Both the position numbers and the translations under genes were made by a program. From contig JAKAWG010000003.1 in NCBI GenBank assembly GCA_021817045.1, forward strand, positions 62,001 to 126,000: 64,000 nucleotides of DNA, written 5' to 3'. The DNA comes from Acidobacteriota bacterium (lineage in GTDB: Bacteria > Acidobacteriota > Terriglobia > UBA7540). This document shows, in pieces, positions 42,508 to 52,203 of the stretch (its first letter is position 1; each line of letters begins with the position of its first letter). The notes under the pieces were generated by a model. That model made no database searches. It was not told the DNA's origin and saw nothing but the letters and a program-made list of their open reading frames with translations.

Positions 42508-44661
42508 ATGCCGAACACAGTTTCACTCAGTCTGGTGATTCACTCCCATCAGCCAGTGGGAAACTTTGACCACGTCATCGAGGAGGCGTTCCAGAAGTCC
42601 TACCAGCCATTTCTTAGCATCCTTGCGCGGCATCCGCGCATCCGCCTCAACCTGCACTTTTCGGGTATCCTGTTTCGCTGGATTGAGCTTCGCCACCCGG
42701 AGTTCATTCGCCAGTTGCGTGAGCTCACCGAGCGCGGCCAGGTGGAACACGTGGGCGGCGGGTATTACGAGCCGATCCTGGCTGCCATTCCTGACGCTGA
42801 AAAAATAACCCAGCTCAGCCGACAGGCGGAATTTCTTTATAGCCGCTTTGGAACAACACCGCGCGGCGCGTGGGTGGCAGAACGCGTGTGGGAACAGGGG
42901 CTCATCTTGCCGCTTGCCGAGGCCGGTGTGGAATACACGATCCTCGACGATTCCCACTTTGCTGCCGCCGGGCTCGAGCCTGGCGAACTTCACGAGCCGT
43001 ATTTGACCGAAGAGTCCGGTACTCCGCTTATCTTGATACCCAGCCTGCAATCGCTGCGCTATACCATCCCGTTCCGCGAACCCGAGGAAACACTTTCTAT
43101 TTTGCGCTCGGGGCTCGCCCTGAAACACGGCCTGTTCGCGGTGGGGGACGATTGCGAAAAATTTGGCGTCTGGCCTGGCACCTACGAACATTGCTACGTA
43201 ACCGGCTGGCTGGAACGCTTTTTTTCCGCGCTTGAGGCTGCCGCAGATTGGCTGGAAGTGACGACGCTCTCAAAGTATCTGGAAACTCATCAAGCGACGC
43301 GTCGGGTTTATCCGCCCACGGCGTCTTACGCGGAAATGATGATGTGGGCGCTGCCGCCGGGCGCAGCAGCGGATCTCGAAGATTGCGTAGCGGAGACGGT
43401 GCGCATGGAACACGGCGAGCACTTTCATCGCTTCCTGCGCGGTGGGCAGTGGCGGAACTTTCTGGCCAAGTATCCCGAATCGAACCAGACCCACAAGCTC
43501 ATGCTCCGCGCCTGCCGCCGCTGGCACGAGCTTCGCCGGGTTGCGCTGGCCGTCGCGCCTGAGTGCCGCGCGCTCGACGAAGCGCAGGACCACCTGCTGG
43601 CCGCGCAGTGCAATGACGCTTACTGGCACGGCATCTTCGGCGGCCTTTATGCGCCTCACCTTCGGAGCGCCCTGCTTGGCCGGCTTATCGAGGCGGAAAA
43701 GGTGATGGATAAGGTAGGAGGAGCGGATGGCGGGTGCCGGAAAATGCAGTGCGCGGTGGAGGATTTCGACGTGGACGGCTACGAAGAGGTCCTGCTCGAT
43801 CATCCGTGCTTTGGAGCTGTGATCCGTCCGGGCGACGGAGGGACAGTATCCAGCCTCCGCTTCAAGGCTGCAGGTGTGGAGCTGATCAATTCGCTCGCCC
43901 GTCGCCCGGAAGCGTATCACCGGCGCGTCAAGGAGAACGTTGAACAGGCTCAAGGATCGGGGCAGCCTGCTTCAATCCACGACGTAATGCGCAGCAAGGA
44001 AGCCAACCTGGGTTCGATGTTACGTTACGACCATCATGCGCGGCACTGTTTTCGAGCCTATCTATTTTCCCCTCTCAAGACCTGGGAGGACTTCGACCGG
44101 CTCGGGCTGAATGAGTGCGCGGAGCTGGCAGGCGGGGCTTGGGACCTGGCGGAGGTCGCAGGCCGCAGCGGCGCACTGCGCCTGCTACGGAATGCCGTCC
44201 TCCGGCTTGACGGACGTGAACAGAGCGTGCGCGCGGCGAAGTCATTCACGGTGGAGGCGGAGGATTCCGGCGGCTTTTCGGTCGCCTGCACGTTGGCGCT
44301 CAACGGTCTCGATGCGGAGCTGACGCGGGTCGGCATTGAGGCCGTATTTAATCTGCTGGCCCCGAACAGCCCGGACCGCTACTTTCAAAGCGCCGCCAAG
44401 CGTTACCCGCTCGAGTTTCAAGGTGAGCTGCCGGGTGCTACCCTCACTCTTATCGACGAGTGGCGGCGAGTGGAGATCGTTCTTGACGCCCCCGGCGCCA
44501 CGAGCTGGTGGATTACACCGGTCGAAACGATCTCGCAATCCGAGGCGGGGTTCGAGCGCATTTACCAGGGTTCGACGATCATGGCAGTTTGGCAAGCAGG
44601 ATTGACGGCCGGCAGCGAAGTTCACTTCCGCTTGCAGGCCGGCGTTTCGTCCGGACAATGA
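42508..44661 (+). CDS. GH57 alpha-glucan enzyme, probable 4-alpha-glucanotransferase
   Basis: 717 residues. N-terminal (beta/alpha)7 barrel of GH57: SLVIHSHQPVGNFDHVIEEA (conserved HQP motif 1), then GRGQVEHVGGGYYEPI, GAWVAERVWEQ with nucleophile Glu125, and GDDCEKFGVWPGTYE with acid/base Asp214. These positions match closely those of the thermophilic archaeal 4-alpha-glucanotransferase. The C-terminal beta-sandwich domains (about 390-710; MRSKEANLGSMLRYDHHAR, SFTVEAEDSGGFSVA) correspond to DUF1925/DUF1926. It rearranges maltodextrins or debranches/elongates alpha-glucans in the cytosol. Amylase activity is the main alternative. AGGGGGG lies 12-18 bases before the ATG, a long spacing. Confidence 0.92.
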   Translation: MPNTVSLSLVIHSHQPVGNFDHVIEEAFQKSYQPFLSILARHPRIRLNLHFSGILFRWIELRHPEFIRQLRELTERGQVEHVGGGYYEPILAAIPDAEKITQLSRQAEFLYSRFGTTPRGAWVAERVWEQGLILPLAEAGVEYTILDDSHFAAAGLEPGELHEPYLTEESGTPLILIPSLQSLRYTIPFREPEETLSILRSGLALKHGLFAVGDDCEKFGVWPGTYEHCYVTGWLERFFSALEAAADWLEVTTLSKYLETHQATRRVYPPTASYAEMMMWALPPGAAADLEDCVAETVRMEHGEHFHRFLRGGQWRNFLAKYPESNQTHKLMLRACRRWHELRRVALAVAPECRALDEAQDHLLAAQCNDAYWHGIFGGLYAPHLRSALLGRLIEAEKVMDKVGGADGGCRKMQCAVEDFDVDGYEEVLLDHPCFGAVIRPGDGGTVSSLRFKAAGVELINSLARRPEAYHRRVKENVEQAQGSGQPASIHDVMRSKEANLGSMLRYDHHARHCFRAYLFSPLKTWEDFDRLGLNECAELAGGAWDLAEVAGRSGALRLLRNAVLRLDGREQSVRAAKSFTVEAEDSGGFSVACTLALNGLDAELTRVGIEAVFNLLAPNSPDRYFQSAAKRYPLEFQGELPGATLTLIDEWRRVEIVLDAPGATSWWITPVETISQSEAGFERIYQGSTIMAVWQAGLTAGSEVHFRLQAGVSSGQ

Positions 44662-44794
44662 CAAACGGGCTAGTCCCGTGGGTGCGCCGCCAGCTGATTT
44701 CGCCCTGTGGATCAACGCTCTTGGGTGAAAAAGAGCGGCTGAGTGGCGGCGTGGTAATCTCTTGTCTCCTTCCTATAGCACCAGAATCCGGTGG

Positions 44795-46186
44795 ATGACG
44801 GAGCGCTCATTTCTTAGACTGAGGCGAATCGCTTTATCAGCCTGTTTGTGTGCGTTCGGGCTGGCACAGAACGGCACTGCGAGCGTTAAGGTTCCGGACG
44901 TTCCCATTCACACTCTGCTTTTAGCGAATGGCCTCGAAGTGGTCATGGCGCGGGAAGGCCGTGCGCCCGTGGTGGCGGTCGAAGTGTGGTACCACGTAGG
45001 TTCAAAGGACGAGCGGCCGGGTATGAACGGTTTTGCTCACCTCTTCGAGCACCTGATGTTTGACGGCACCAGGAACCTGGCGCCGGATGAATTTTCAAAC
45101 TACATTGTCCGCGACGGCGGCGAGGATAACGCTTACACCACGGTGGATGCGACCGTGTTCTGGGAAACCATTCCCACCGCCGACTTGCCCGTAGCTCTGT
45201 GGCTTGAAGCAGACCGCATGCGCGATTTGCGCATCAATCAATCGATCTTCGATAAGGAACGATCGGTGGTGGAGGCGGAGCGACAGCAGCATTTTGGCAA
45301 CGAGCCGTATGGGGACGTGATGCAAACGCTCTATGCGCATGCGTTCACCGTCTCGCCTTACCGTCACATGCCCATCGGCTCCGTACAGGACCTTGACCGC
45401 GCAACCCTCAGTGAGGTGCAAGCCTTCCACGACACCTACTACGTTCCCAACAACGCCACGCTTGTCCTGGCGGGTAATTTCGGCGAGAAGCAGGCGGCGG
45501 GCTGGATCGAGCGCGACTTCGGTTCAATCAAGGGAAGCTCTCGCGCCATCCCGAGGAACTATCCGAAAGAGCCGCCGCAGACCTCCGAGCGACTCGTCAG
45601 GCTGTACAACGACGTGGCCTTGCCCGCCTTCGTCGAAGGGTATCATATTCCCGCCGACGGCACGCGGGACTCTTACCCGCTACGCCTGGCCGCGAAAATC
45701 CTTGGCGAAGGCGAAAGCGCCTGGCTTTTCCGCACCCTCGTCTACAAGCGGCAGATGGCGATGGAGGTTGACAGTGAGGGAGATTTCACCGAGGAGCCTA
45801 ATCTCTTTTTTGTTATGGCGGTCATGAACCCGGGGTTTACTCCCGAGCAGGGCGAGGCGGAGGTGAGCCGCGTGCTGAACCGGCTCAAACGGGGTGACAT
45901 CCCGGCCCGTGTTCTCGAGCGCGCGAAGAATGAAACTCTCCGCGACCTTATCCTCCAGCGCGACAGTCCCCACCGGTGCGCCGAGGCGCTCGGATACGAC
46001 GCCGTGGTGCTGCAAGACCCGTATCTGTACAATGCGGTGGTTTCCCGGTTTGCACAGGTGACGGTGGGCGACATCCAGCGCGTCGCGCGGAGGTATTTCG
46101 TTCGCCGAAACATGACTCTGGTCGAGGTCTATCCGAAAGTCGCCGCCGGCCAGACGATGCGGAAGATTTCGGTCGTTGTCCATTAG
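44795..46186 (+). CDS. M16-family zinc peptidase, catalytically competent subunit
   Basis: 463 residues from the ATG at 44795, which gives a normal signal peptide (MTERSFLRLRRIALSACLCAFG). Pitrilysin/processing-protease fold. The inverted zinc motif HxxEH is present as HLFEHLMFDGT (about 83-93), with the third ligand Glu in VVEAERQQHFGNEPYG (about 156). NNATLVLAGNFGEKQA and the second half-domain follow. Predicted periplasmic endopeptidase acting on short peptides or unfolded polypeptides. The next gene is a paralogue lacking the zinc motif; together they form the active/inactive heterodimer common in bacteria. Confidence 0.93.
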   Translation: MTERSFLRLRRIALSACLCAFGLAQNGTASVKVPDVPIHTLLLANGLEVVMAREGRAPVVAVEVWYHVGSKDERPGMNGFAHLFEHLMFDGTRNLAPDEFSNYIVRDGGEDNAYTTVDATVFWETIPTADLPVALWLEADRMRDLRINQSIFDKERSVVEAERQQHFGNEPYGDVMQTLYAHAFTVSPYRHMPIGSVQDLDRATLSEVQAFHDTYYVPNNATLVLAGNFGEKQAAGWIERDFGSIKGSSRAIPRNYPKEPPQTSERLVRLYNDVALPAFVEGYHIPADGTRDSYPLRLAAKILGEGESAWLFRTLVYKRQMAMEVDSEGDFTEEPNLFFVMAVMNPGFTPEQGEAEVSRVLNRLKRGDIPARVLERAKNETLRDLILQRDSPHRCAEALGYDAVVLQDPYLYNAVVSRFAQVTVGDIQRVARRYFVRRNMTLVEVYPKVAAGQTMRKISVVVH

Positions 46187-46210
46187 CAGTCGCTGGAACG
46201 CGCCTTGAGC

Positions 46211-46306
46211 GTGTCATGCTGAGCAAAGCGAAGCATCCCTGTATTTGCAGAATCAAGCAAATACAGGGATCCTTCGTCGCGCCGCGGGGCTCCTCAGGAT
46301 GACAGC
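46211..46306. repeat. GTCATGCTGAGC-type repeat with hairpin between the two M16 genes
   Basis: GTCATGCTGAGCAAAGCGAAGCATCC at the left and GGATCCTTCGTCGC...TCCTCAGGATGACAG at the right are the usual ends of a widespread intergenic element. Inside, TCCCTGTATTTG (46236-46247) and CAAATACAGGGA (46258-46269) pair perfectly. It lies within the putative M16 operon. Confidence 0.6.
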
Positions 46307-46338
46307 GCTGGAGATTTTTCAGCAATTTGGCGTTTTCG

Positions 46339-47823
46339 ATGAGGCGTTCAAGATTGGTCATCATTCTCGCCTTGATGTGGTGCTCGCTCGCGGTCGCGAG
46401 GCTCCCGGCGCGCGAGTTTCCTCCGTTTGCTCCTTCCCCACAGCCGCCGACCGTGCCAATTCCCGTCGTGCGCACGCTCGCGAATGGCTTGCAGGTAGCG
46501 ATTCTGGCACGCCACGCTCTGCCTCTGGTGACTCTGACCGTGGCAATCCGCACGGGAGCCGAAGCCGATCCGCCCGACCTTCCCGGAACCGCCCAGTTTT
46601 TGGCTTCGCTTCTCGGCGAGGGCACCACGCACCGCAGCGCCCAGCGGGTGGCGGAATTGGTGGACGGGGCAGGAGGAACGCTCGACACGGGCGCCGAATG
46701 GGACGATTCCTACGCCACGCTGAGCGTCTTGAGCGACCACACGAAACTCGCTTTTGATTTGCTGTCTGATGTGGTCCTCCATCCAAAGTTCTCCGCGCAA
46801 CAAGTTGAGCGCGTTCGCAGGCAGACGCTCTCAGCGCTGGATGTTCTGCGCCACGATCCCGGCTACCTCGCCGATACGGTCGTTGAACGGATGGTCTTCG
46901 AAGGCACGCCCTACGCCCATCCGGAAGATGGCGTCGAGCAGTCCGTGCGCCTCATCACTCCCGCTGATCTCGCTGCGTTTCATGCGAGGTTCTATCAGCC
47001 GGCGAACGCCGTCCTCGTCGTTACGGGCGATGTGACGACCAATCAGGCCATGGAGTTCGCGCGGCGATATTTCGGCGGATGGAAGGGAAAAGGGAAGTTT
47101 TCGCAACCTCCTGTCAGGCCGCAACCTGCACCCGGAGGGCGGAAGATCGTGGTGATTGACGATCCGGGTGCCGTGCAGACCGAAATCCGGATCGCTAATC
47201 CTGCCGCCGGGCGCAGAAGCAAAGAGTACGCCGCGTTGAGCGTTGCCAACCAGATTCTGGGCGGGCCCGCAGAAAATCTGCTCTTCGGCGCGCTGCGCCG
47301 CCGCCGCGGGCTAGTGTACGGCGCGTCGAGTGATCTCGTGTGTTACCGAAGCGCGGGAGCGTGGGAGGCCAAAACGTCCGCGCCGACCTCGGACACCATC
47401 GAAGCTATCCGGCTGATTCTCAAAGAGATGTGGGAACTGCGCCGCCACGCCCTGGGCGAGTCTGACCTTGGCATGGCTCAGAACTATCTCATCGGCCACA
47501 TGGCTCTTGAATTCGACGCTTCGGATAAAATTGCCGACCGCGTCCTGGACCTCATGATTTACAATCTACCGTTCGATTACTGGAGTCACTTTCCTGCTGA
47601 GATTCGCGGCCTGACGCGGCAAGAAGTCTTGGCCGCAACGCGGCGCTACCTCGACCCGAGGCGGGCTGCGATCGTGCTCGTGGGCAATGCGGCAGATTTT
47701 CAGCAAGGGTTGAGCAGCTTCGGGAGCGTGCGCGTCATTCCCTTGTCCAGGATCGATCTTGCTGCCGCTAATCTCGAAGTTCCCGCGACGCCTGAACCGG
47801 CACAGACCGCTGGCCAAAACTGA
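46339..47823 (+). CDS. M16-family peptidase-like protein, non-catalytic partner
   Basis: 494 residues from the ATG at 46339; signal peptide MRRSRLVIILALMWCSLAVA. Same two-domain M16 fold as its neighbour: VVRTLANGLQVAILARHALP, PGTAQFLASLLGEGTTHRS where HxxEH should stand, and VERVRRQTLSALDVLRHDPGYLADTVVERMVFEGTPYAHP. Zinc ligands are replaced (QFLAS for HLFEH), so no catalysis; the conserved Arg/Tyr substrate-holding C-terminal part (RRRRGLVYGASSDLVCYRSAG) is retained. It should assemble with the upstream subunit in the periplasm. A repeat-derived hairpin separates the two genes. Confidence 0.9.
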   Translation: MRRSRLVIILALMWCSLAVARLPAREFPPFAPSPQPPTVPIPVVRTLANGLQVAILARHALPLVTLTVAIRTGAEADPPDLPGTAQFLASLLGEGTTHRSAQRVAELVDGAGGTLDTGAEWDDSYATLSVLSDHTKLAFDLLSDVVLHPKFSAQQVERVRRQTLSALDVLRHDPGYLADTVVERMVFEGTPYAHPEDGVEQSVRLITPADLAAFHARFYQPANAVLVVTGDVTTNQAMEFARRYFGGWKGKGKFSQPPVRPQPAPGGRKIVVIDDPGAVQTEIRIANPAAGRRSKEYAALSVANQILGGPAENLLFGALRRRRGLVYGASSDLVCYRSAGAWEAKTSAPTSDTIEAIRLILKEMWELRRHALGESDLGMAQNYLIGHMALEFDASDKIADRVLDLMIYNLPFDYWSHFPAEIRGLTRQEVLAATRRYLDPRRAAIVLVGNAADFQQGLSSFGSVRVIPLSRIDLAAANLEVPATPEPAQTAGQN

Positions 47824-47852
47824 AATCGTGAATTCTGTAGTCGCCGAGTGTT

Positions 47853-49250
47853 TCATTCAGCGTCGATCCTGTAAAGGCCCGCACCGTGGGAGGGAATCTG
47901 AGTGGAAAACATCCTTTCGTAAGTTCCCAGGTTCTTCCGTTGCCAGAGGTCGCGCACCGCACATCTCCCGTTAAGACCAAGTTCAGTCCACGAGACCGAT
48001 ACCCGCTCAGAACCAGAATGGCCCAAGTTGAATAGAGCTACGTACTTACCTTTGCCTTCCGGCATATCGGCCACCCAGGCGACTTCCTCGTCTCGGGCAA
48101 ACAACTCGTGATTGCTGAAGCTGTGTTGATCTACCGCTAACAGTTCTGGATTCGTGAGCAGCGAAAGTGTGAACGGATCGAGGCTGGGAAGATCCGCGCC
48201 GATCATCAACGGGGACCGGAAGATGCTCCACAGCGTCAGCATGGTGCGCTGCTCGTCATGCGTAAGCCGAGTCAATCTGGGGCCGTCCGCGAATCCGCGG
48301 ATGCGTAGTCTGCCGAGGGGAAGCATATCTGCGTCCGGCCAGTGATTCGGACCGGCATATGGCGCCCAAAGCTTGCAATAGCCGAATTGGTCGCGTAATT
48401 CTGCCCAGTTATCCCACATATCGTTCGAAATCCGCCACATTTGAGCGTAGCGGGAAGCGTTTACCCCATCCGAGAGAGGGGTGGGCCCGGGTGAAAGGCT
48501 CAGCACCATGGGCCGGCCCGTACGACTCATCGCGCGACGAAGCGCTTCAATCTCGGACGCATGATAGATCTCTCCGTAAGGGTTTTCTGCCCGGCTCATG
48601 TCGTCCGCCTTGATAAAATCCACACCCCAGCGGGCGTAAAGTTCCGCAATCGAGTTGTAATACGCCTGTCCTGTCGGCGTCGACACGTCAACACCGTACA
48701 TTGCCTTTGACCACGGGCACAGGTTGAGTCTATTCGCAACGTCGCGCGCGTGCGCCTTCGTGCCCAAGATGGGAAGGTTCTGCTCGACCGCGGCGCGAGG
48801 GATACCTCGCATAATGTGAATCCCGAACTTTAACCCCTTGGCATGAACATAGTGGGCGAGCGGTTTGAATCCCTGGCCATTCACCGAAGAGGGAAAACGC
48901 TTGGGATCAGGCAGAAGCCGGCCGTACCAGTCCATCGAAGGGGCTCCTTCCACTTTCCCCTCCGGGTAATACCAGTAGTAGTCGACAACGATGTACTTCC
49001 AGCCATAACGCGCCAGATGACGGGCCATGTAATCCGCGTTGGCCTTTACTTCCTGCTCGTCCACGTCTCCGCCGTAGCAGTCATAGCTGTTCCACCCAAT
49101 GGGCGGCGTCGGAGCAAGGGTGGATGCGCTGATCGTGCTGTGATCCTTCGCAGAGGGTGGCGTACCGCCGTTCTTTGCTCGTCCAATAAGGAGGTCACTC
49201 AGCCCAATCGCTGTAAGCAGAATCAGTCCGGCCTTCCAGTGTTGTCTCAT
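47853..49250 (-). CDS. GH27 alpha-galactosidase family protein
   Basis: 465 residues, convergent with the M16 pair. Signal-like N-terminus (LILLTAIGLSDLLIG). GH27 barrel: PPIGWNSYDCYGGDVDE near 50, WKYIVVDYYWYYPEG, KFGIHIMRGIPRAAVEQN, then the nucleophile in GVDFIKADDMS (about 215) and the acid/base in RISNDMWDNWAELRDQF (about 280). LTLWSIFRSPLMIGADL and the C-terminal beta-sandwich (VAWVADMPEGKGKYVALFNLG) complete it. Likely secreted or periplasmic retaining exo-glycosidase removing alpha-galactose or a related sugar. Divergent from the GH2 gene with 91 bases between the starts, so shared control is plausible. Confidence 0.9.
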   Translation of the reverse strand: MRQHWKAGLILLTAIGLSDLLIGRAKNGGTPPSAKDHSTISASTLAPTPPIGWNSYDCYGGDVDEQEVKANADYMARHLARYGWKYIVVDYYWYYPEGKVEGAPSMDWYGRLLPDPKRFPSSVNGQGFKPLAHYVHAKGLKFGIHIMRGIPRAAVEQNLPILGTKAHARDVANRLNLCPWSKAMYGVDVSTPTGQAYYNSIAELYARWGVDFIKADDMSRAENPYGEIYHASEIEALRRAMSRTGRPMVLSLSPGPTPLSDGVNASRYAQMWRISNDMWDNWAELRDQFGYCKLWAPYAGPNHWPDADMLPLGRLRIRGFADGPRLTRLTHDEQRTMLTLWSIFRSPLMIGADLPSLDPFTLSLLTNPELLAVDQHSFSNHELFARDEEVAWVADMPEGKGKYVALFNLGHSGSERVSVSWTELGLNGRCAVRDLWQRKNLGTYERMFSTQIPSHGAGLYRIDAE

Positions 49251-49341
49251 GTTCGGATTCCGTAACCTGCCAAGAACTCATGTAATCTACGCCAATTCCA
49301 ATGCGCATTCAAGCGTGCGACTGAATTACTAAGACGGGGGG

Positions 49342-52110
49342 ATGACCGTGGCGCTCTGCTGTCGATCCCGTGGTAGGATGGTCGGGAATCCTATGGATGT
49401 TCACAGGTCAACCAGCTTTAACTATTCGCCATCCATCATTGATTATTGGCTGCTGGCCTTTGCGCTCATCTTGTTTGGCGGACATCCAGTTTTAGCTGCG
49501 TGTTTGAGCGGACACTCCCGGCCACTGGGTGAACCTGAAGGATGCCTTCTCTTGACGCGGTGTTGGACAATTCAATCCGCCGCTCGCGTACCCCAATCCG
49601 GCAGCGTCATTTCGCAACGCGGGTTTGACGCGCAGAGCTGGTACCCTACCGATGTTCCGACGACGGTGCTTGCCGCTCTCGTCCGAGACAAAATTTATCC
49701 CGACCCTGATTCTGGCATGAACCTGCGATCCATTCCCGGAACCACTTATCCTATCGGCGCCAACTTCGCAAACATTCCCATGCCGCCGGGAAGTCCCTTT
49801 GCCGTCGGATGGTGGTACCGCGACGAGTTCAACATTCCCAATTTGCTGCGGAGCAAACGGGTCTGGCTTCATTTCGATGGAATCAATTACCGCGCGACAA
49901 TTTGGATGAACGGACAGCGGGTGGCTGATGACCGACAGGTGGCCGGAACTTGGCGCACGTACGAGTTTAACGTCACGCGCTTTGTCCGGTCGGGTGTCAA
50001 CGTGCTGGCCGTTGAGGTCTTTGCACCAACCCCAGACGATCTTTCCCTGACGTTCGTTGATTGGAACCCCATGCCTCCCGATAAGGACATGGGTTTGTTC
50101 AGAAAAGTCTTCCTGACCTCAACCGGCCCGGTTGCCGTGCGCTATCCGCAAGTCATCACTCGGCTCGACCTCCCTTCGCTGGCCGAGGCGCACGTGACGG
50201 TTTCCGCGGACGTGGCTAACGCCTCAAACCAGGCGATTACGGGTGAGCTCAAGGCAAGATTCGGCTCAATCGAACTTGATCAAAGCGTCCGCTTGGCCCC
50301 AGGTCGGACACGCCGTGTCACCTTCACCCCTCAGGCGTACCCGCACCTCAATTTATCTCGTCCACGGCTGTGGTGGCCGTGGCTTTACGGGCCGCAGAAT
50401 CTCTATAGGCTGCAACTTGAGTTTGTGATTGATGGCGAGGTTTCAGATCGACGGGAAGTGACATTCGGAGTGCGCGAAATCACCTCGGAGCTAGACGCGC
50501 GGCGACATCGCCTTTTCCTTGTGAATGGCAAGAAGATCCTGATTCGCGGCGCGGGCTGGGCTCCGGACATGTTGATGCGTCTGTCCGCCCGCTCTGAAGA
50601 GGATCAACTCGCCTACGTCCGAGGCATGAATCTGAATGCTGTGCGCCTGGAAGGGAAGCCGCTGGACCAGCACTTTTACGATCTGTGCGACCGCAATGGC
50701 ATTCTCGTGCTGCAAGGTTGGTGCTGCTGCTCGCGATGGGAACGATGGAAAGAGTGGGGGCCGGAAGATTACAAAATCGCCGCTGCCTCGCTGCGTGACC
50801 AGTTGCGCCGGCTGCGCAATCACCCGTGTATGCTCGCTTGGCTCTACGGAAGCGACAACGCTCCGCCCGCGAAGGCGGAGGCAAATTATCTGAAAGCGCT
50901 CCGCGAAGAGCGCTGGCCGAATCCGTACATCGCCGCCGCATCGGCGCGGAAGACACCGGGCGCGGGCTGGACGGGGGTGAAGATGACCGGCCCTTATCAG
51001 TACGTTGCTCCTTCTTATTGGTATGTCGACCACGCCCACGGCGGCGCCTTCGGTTTCAACACGGAAACCAGCCCCGGTCCGGCCATTCCGCTGATCCCGA
51101 GTTTGAAGCAGATGCTTCCCGCTCGAGACCTCTGGCCCATCAACGACGTGTGGAACTTCCACGCGGGCGGCGGGCATTTTACCTCGCTCGACATTTACAA
51201 CCGCGCCCTCGAAGAGCGCTATGGGCCTTTCAAGAATTTGCGCGATTATGTTGAGAAGTCGCAGCTTGCGGCCTACGAAGGCGAGCGCGCCATGTTTGAA
51301 GCCTATGGCCGTAACAAGTACACCTCGACGGGCGTCATTCAATGGATGCTCGGAAACGGCTGGCCATCGCTGATCTGGCACCTCTATGATTACTATCTGA
51401 GGCCGGGCGGCGGATACTTTGGAACTCAAGAGGCGTGCAAGCCGCTCCATGTACAATATTCTTACGACGATCGCTCAGTTGTTGTTGTGAACTCTTACCG
51501 TCGGAGCTTTTCCGGGTACAGGATTGAAGCACAAGTCTTGAATCTGGATCTTAGCCGGAAATTCAGCAAGACGGTAACCGCGGATTTCCCTTCTGACAGC
51601 TCCACACGCGTATTTACCATTCCACGGATCAGCGGGCTCTCGAAGACTTACTTCGTCCGTCTGCGCATGGAGAATCGTTCAGGCCGCGTCGTGGACCGCA
51701 GCTTTTACTGGCTTTCGACCCGCCCGGACGTTTTCAACTGGAAGGCCTCGACGTGGTATTACACACCGCTTTCGTCCTACGCCGATTTCCGCGATTTGCA
51801 GACGCTGCCTCGTGTGATGCTTCTGATCTCTTCTGCTGCTATGCGGCAGGGATCACAGGAAGAGGAGTGCGTCACCGTTCGCAATCCCACATCGCATCTG
51901 GCCTTCTTCGTCCATCTGCGGGTGCTTGCGGGCGAGGGCGGAGGCGACGTCCATCCCATTCTCTGGAACGATAATTATTTTGAGCTGATGCCCGGTGAGA
52001 GCAGGGAAGTGAAAGCAGTTTTCCACGCTTCGGAGTTGCAGGGCGCGCTGCCAGTAGCTGCTGTGGACGGCTGGAACGTGAAGCCCACGGAAGTGAGCGG
52101 TTCCGAATGA
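49342..52110 (+). CDS. GH2 exo-beta-D-glucosaminidase (CsxA-like)
   Basis: Up to 922 residues; ATG 49393 (MDVHRSTSFN) is a good alternative start before the signal-like IIDYWLLAFALILFGGHPVLAA. Order: jelly-roll sugar-binding domain (about 60-250, GWWYRDEFNIP, WLHFDGINYRATIWMNGQRVAD), Ig-like domain, TIM barrel (about 375-700) and C-terminal beta domains. Catalytic residues: acid/base Asp505 in LYGSDNAPP and nucleophile Glu575 in FNTETSPGPAIP. These replace the GH2 'NE' and 'E' motifs exactly as in chitosan-cleaving exo-glucosaminidases, and LQGWCCCSRWERW, KMTGPYQYVAPSYWYVD and EPLHVQYS-like phrases agree. It would release GlcN from chitosan oligomers. Confidence 0.9.
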   Translation: MTVALCCRSRGRMVGNPMDVHRSTSFNYSPSIIDYWLLAFALILFGGHPVLAACLSGHSRPLGEPEGCLLLTRCWTIQSAARVPQSGSVISQRGFDAQSWYPTDVPTTVLAALVRDKIYPDPDSGMNLRSIPGTTYPIGANFANIPMPPGSPFAVGWWYRDEFNIPNLLRSKRVWLHFDGINYRATIWMNGQRVADDRQVAGTWRTYEFNVTRFVRSGVNVLAVEVFAPTPDDLSLTFVDWNPMPPDKDMGLFRKVFLTSTGPVAVRYPQVITRLDLPSLAEAHVTVSADVANASNQAITGELKARFGSIELDQSVRLAPGRTRRVTFTPQAYPHLNLSRPRLWWPWLYGPQNLYRLQLEFVIDGEVSDRREVTFGVREITSELDARRHRLFLVNGKKILIRGAGWAPDMLMRLSARSEEDQLAYVRGMNLNAVRLEGKPLDQHFYDLCDRNGILVLQGWCCCSRWERWKEWGPEDYKIAAASLRDQLRRLRNHPCMLAWLYGSDNAPPAKAEANYLKALREERWPNPYIAAASARKTPGAGWTGVKMTGPYQYVAPSYWYVDHAHGGAFGFNTETSPGPAIPLIPSLKQMLPARDLWPINDVWNFHAGGGHFTSLDIYNRALEERYGPFKNLRDYVEKSQLAAYEGERAMFEAYGRNKYTSTGVIQWMLGNGWPSLIWHLYDYYLRPGGGYFGTQEACKPLHVQYSYDDRSVVVVNSYRRSFSGYRIEAQVLNLDLSRKFSKTVTADFPSDSSTRVFTIPRISGLSKTYFVRLRMENRSGRVVDRSFYWLSTRPDVFNWKASTWYYTPLSSYADFRDLQTLPRVMLLISSAAMRQGSQEEECVTVRNPTSHLAFFVHLRVLAGEGGGDVHPILWNDNYFELMPGESREVKAVFHASELQGALPVAAVDGWNVKPTEVSGSE

Positions 52111-52203
52111 GACGCGGAATTTTGGTGACTTCCGATTTGACATGGTCCGCGCCATACTTGAGATTGCCGTGCCGTTATCGGTTCGGGGGAAATAGACAAT
52201 CAC

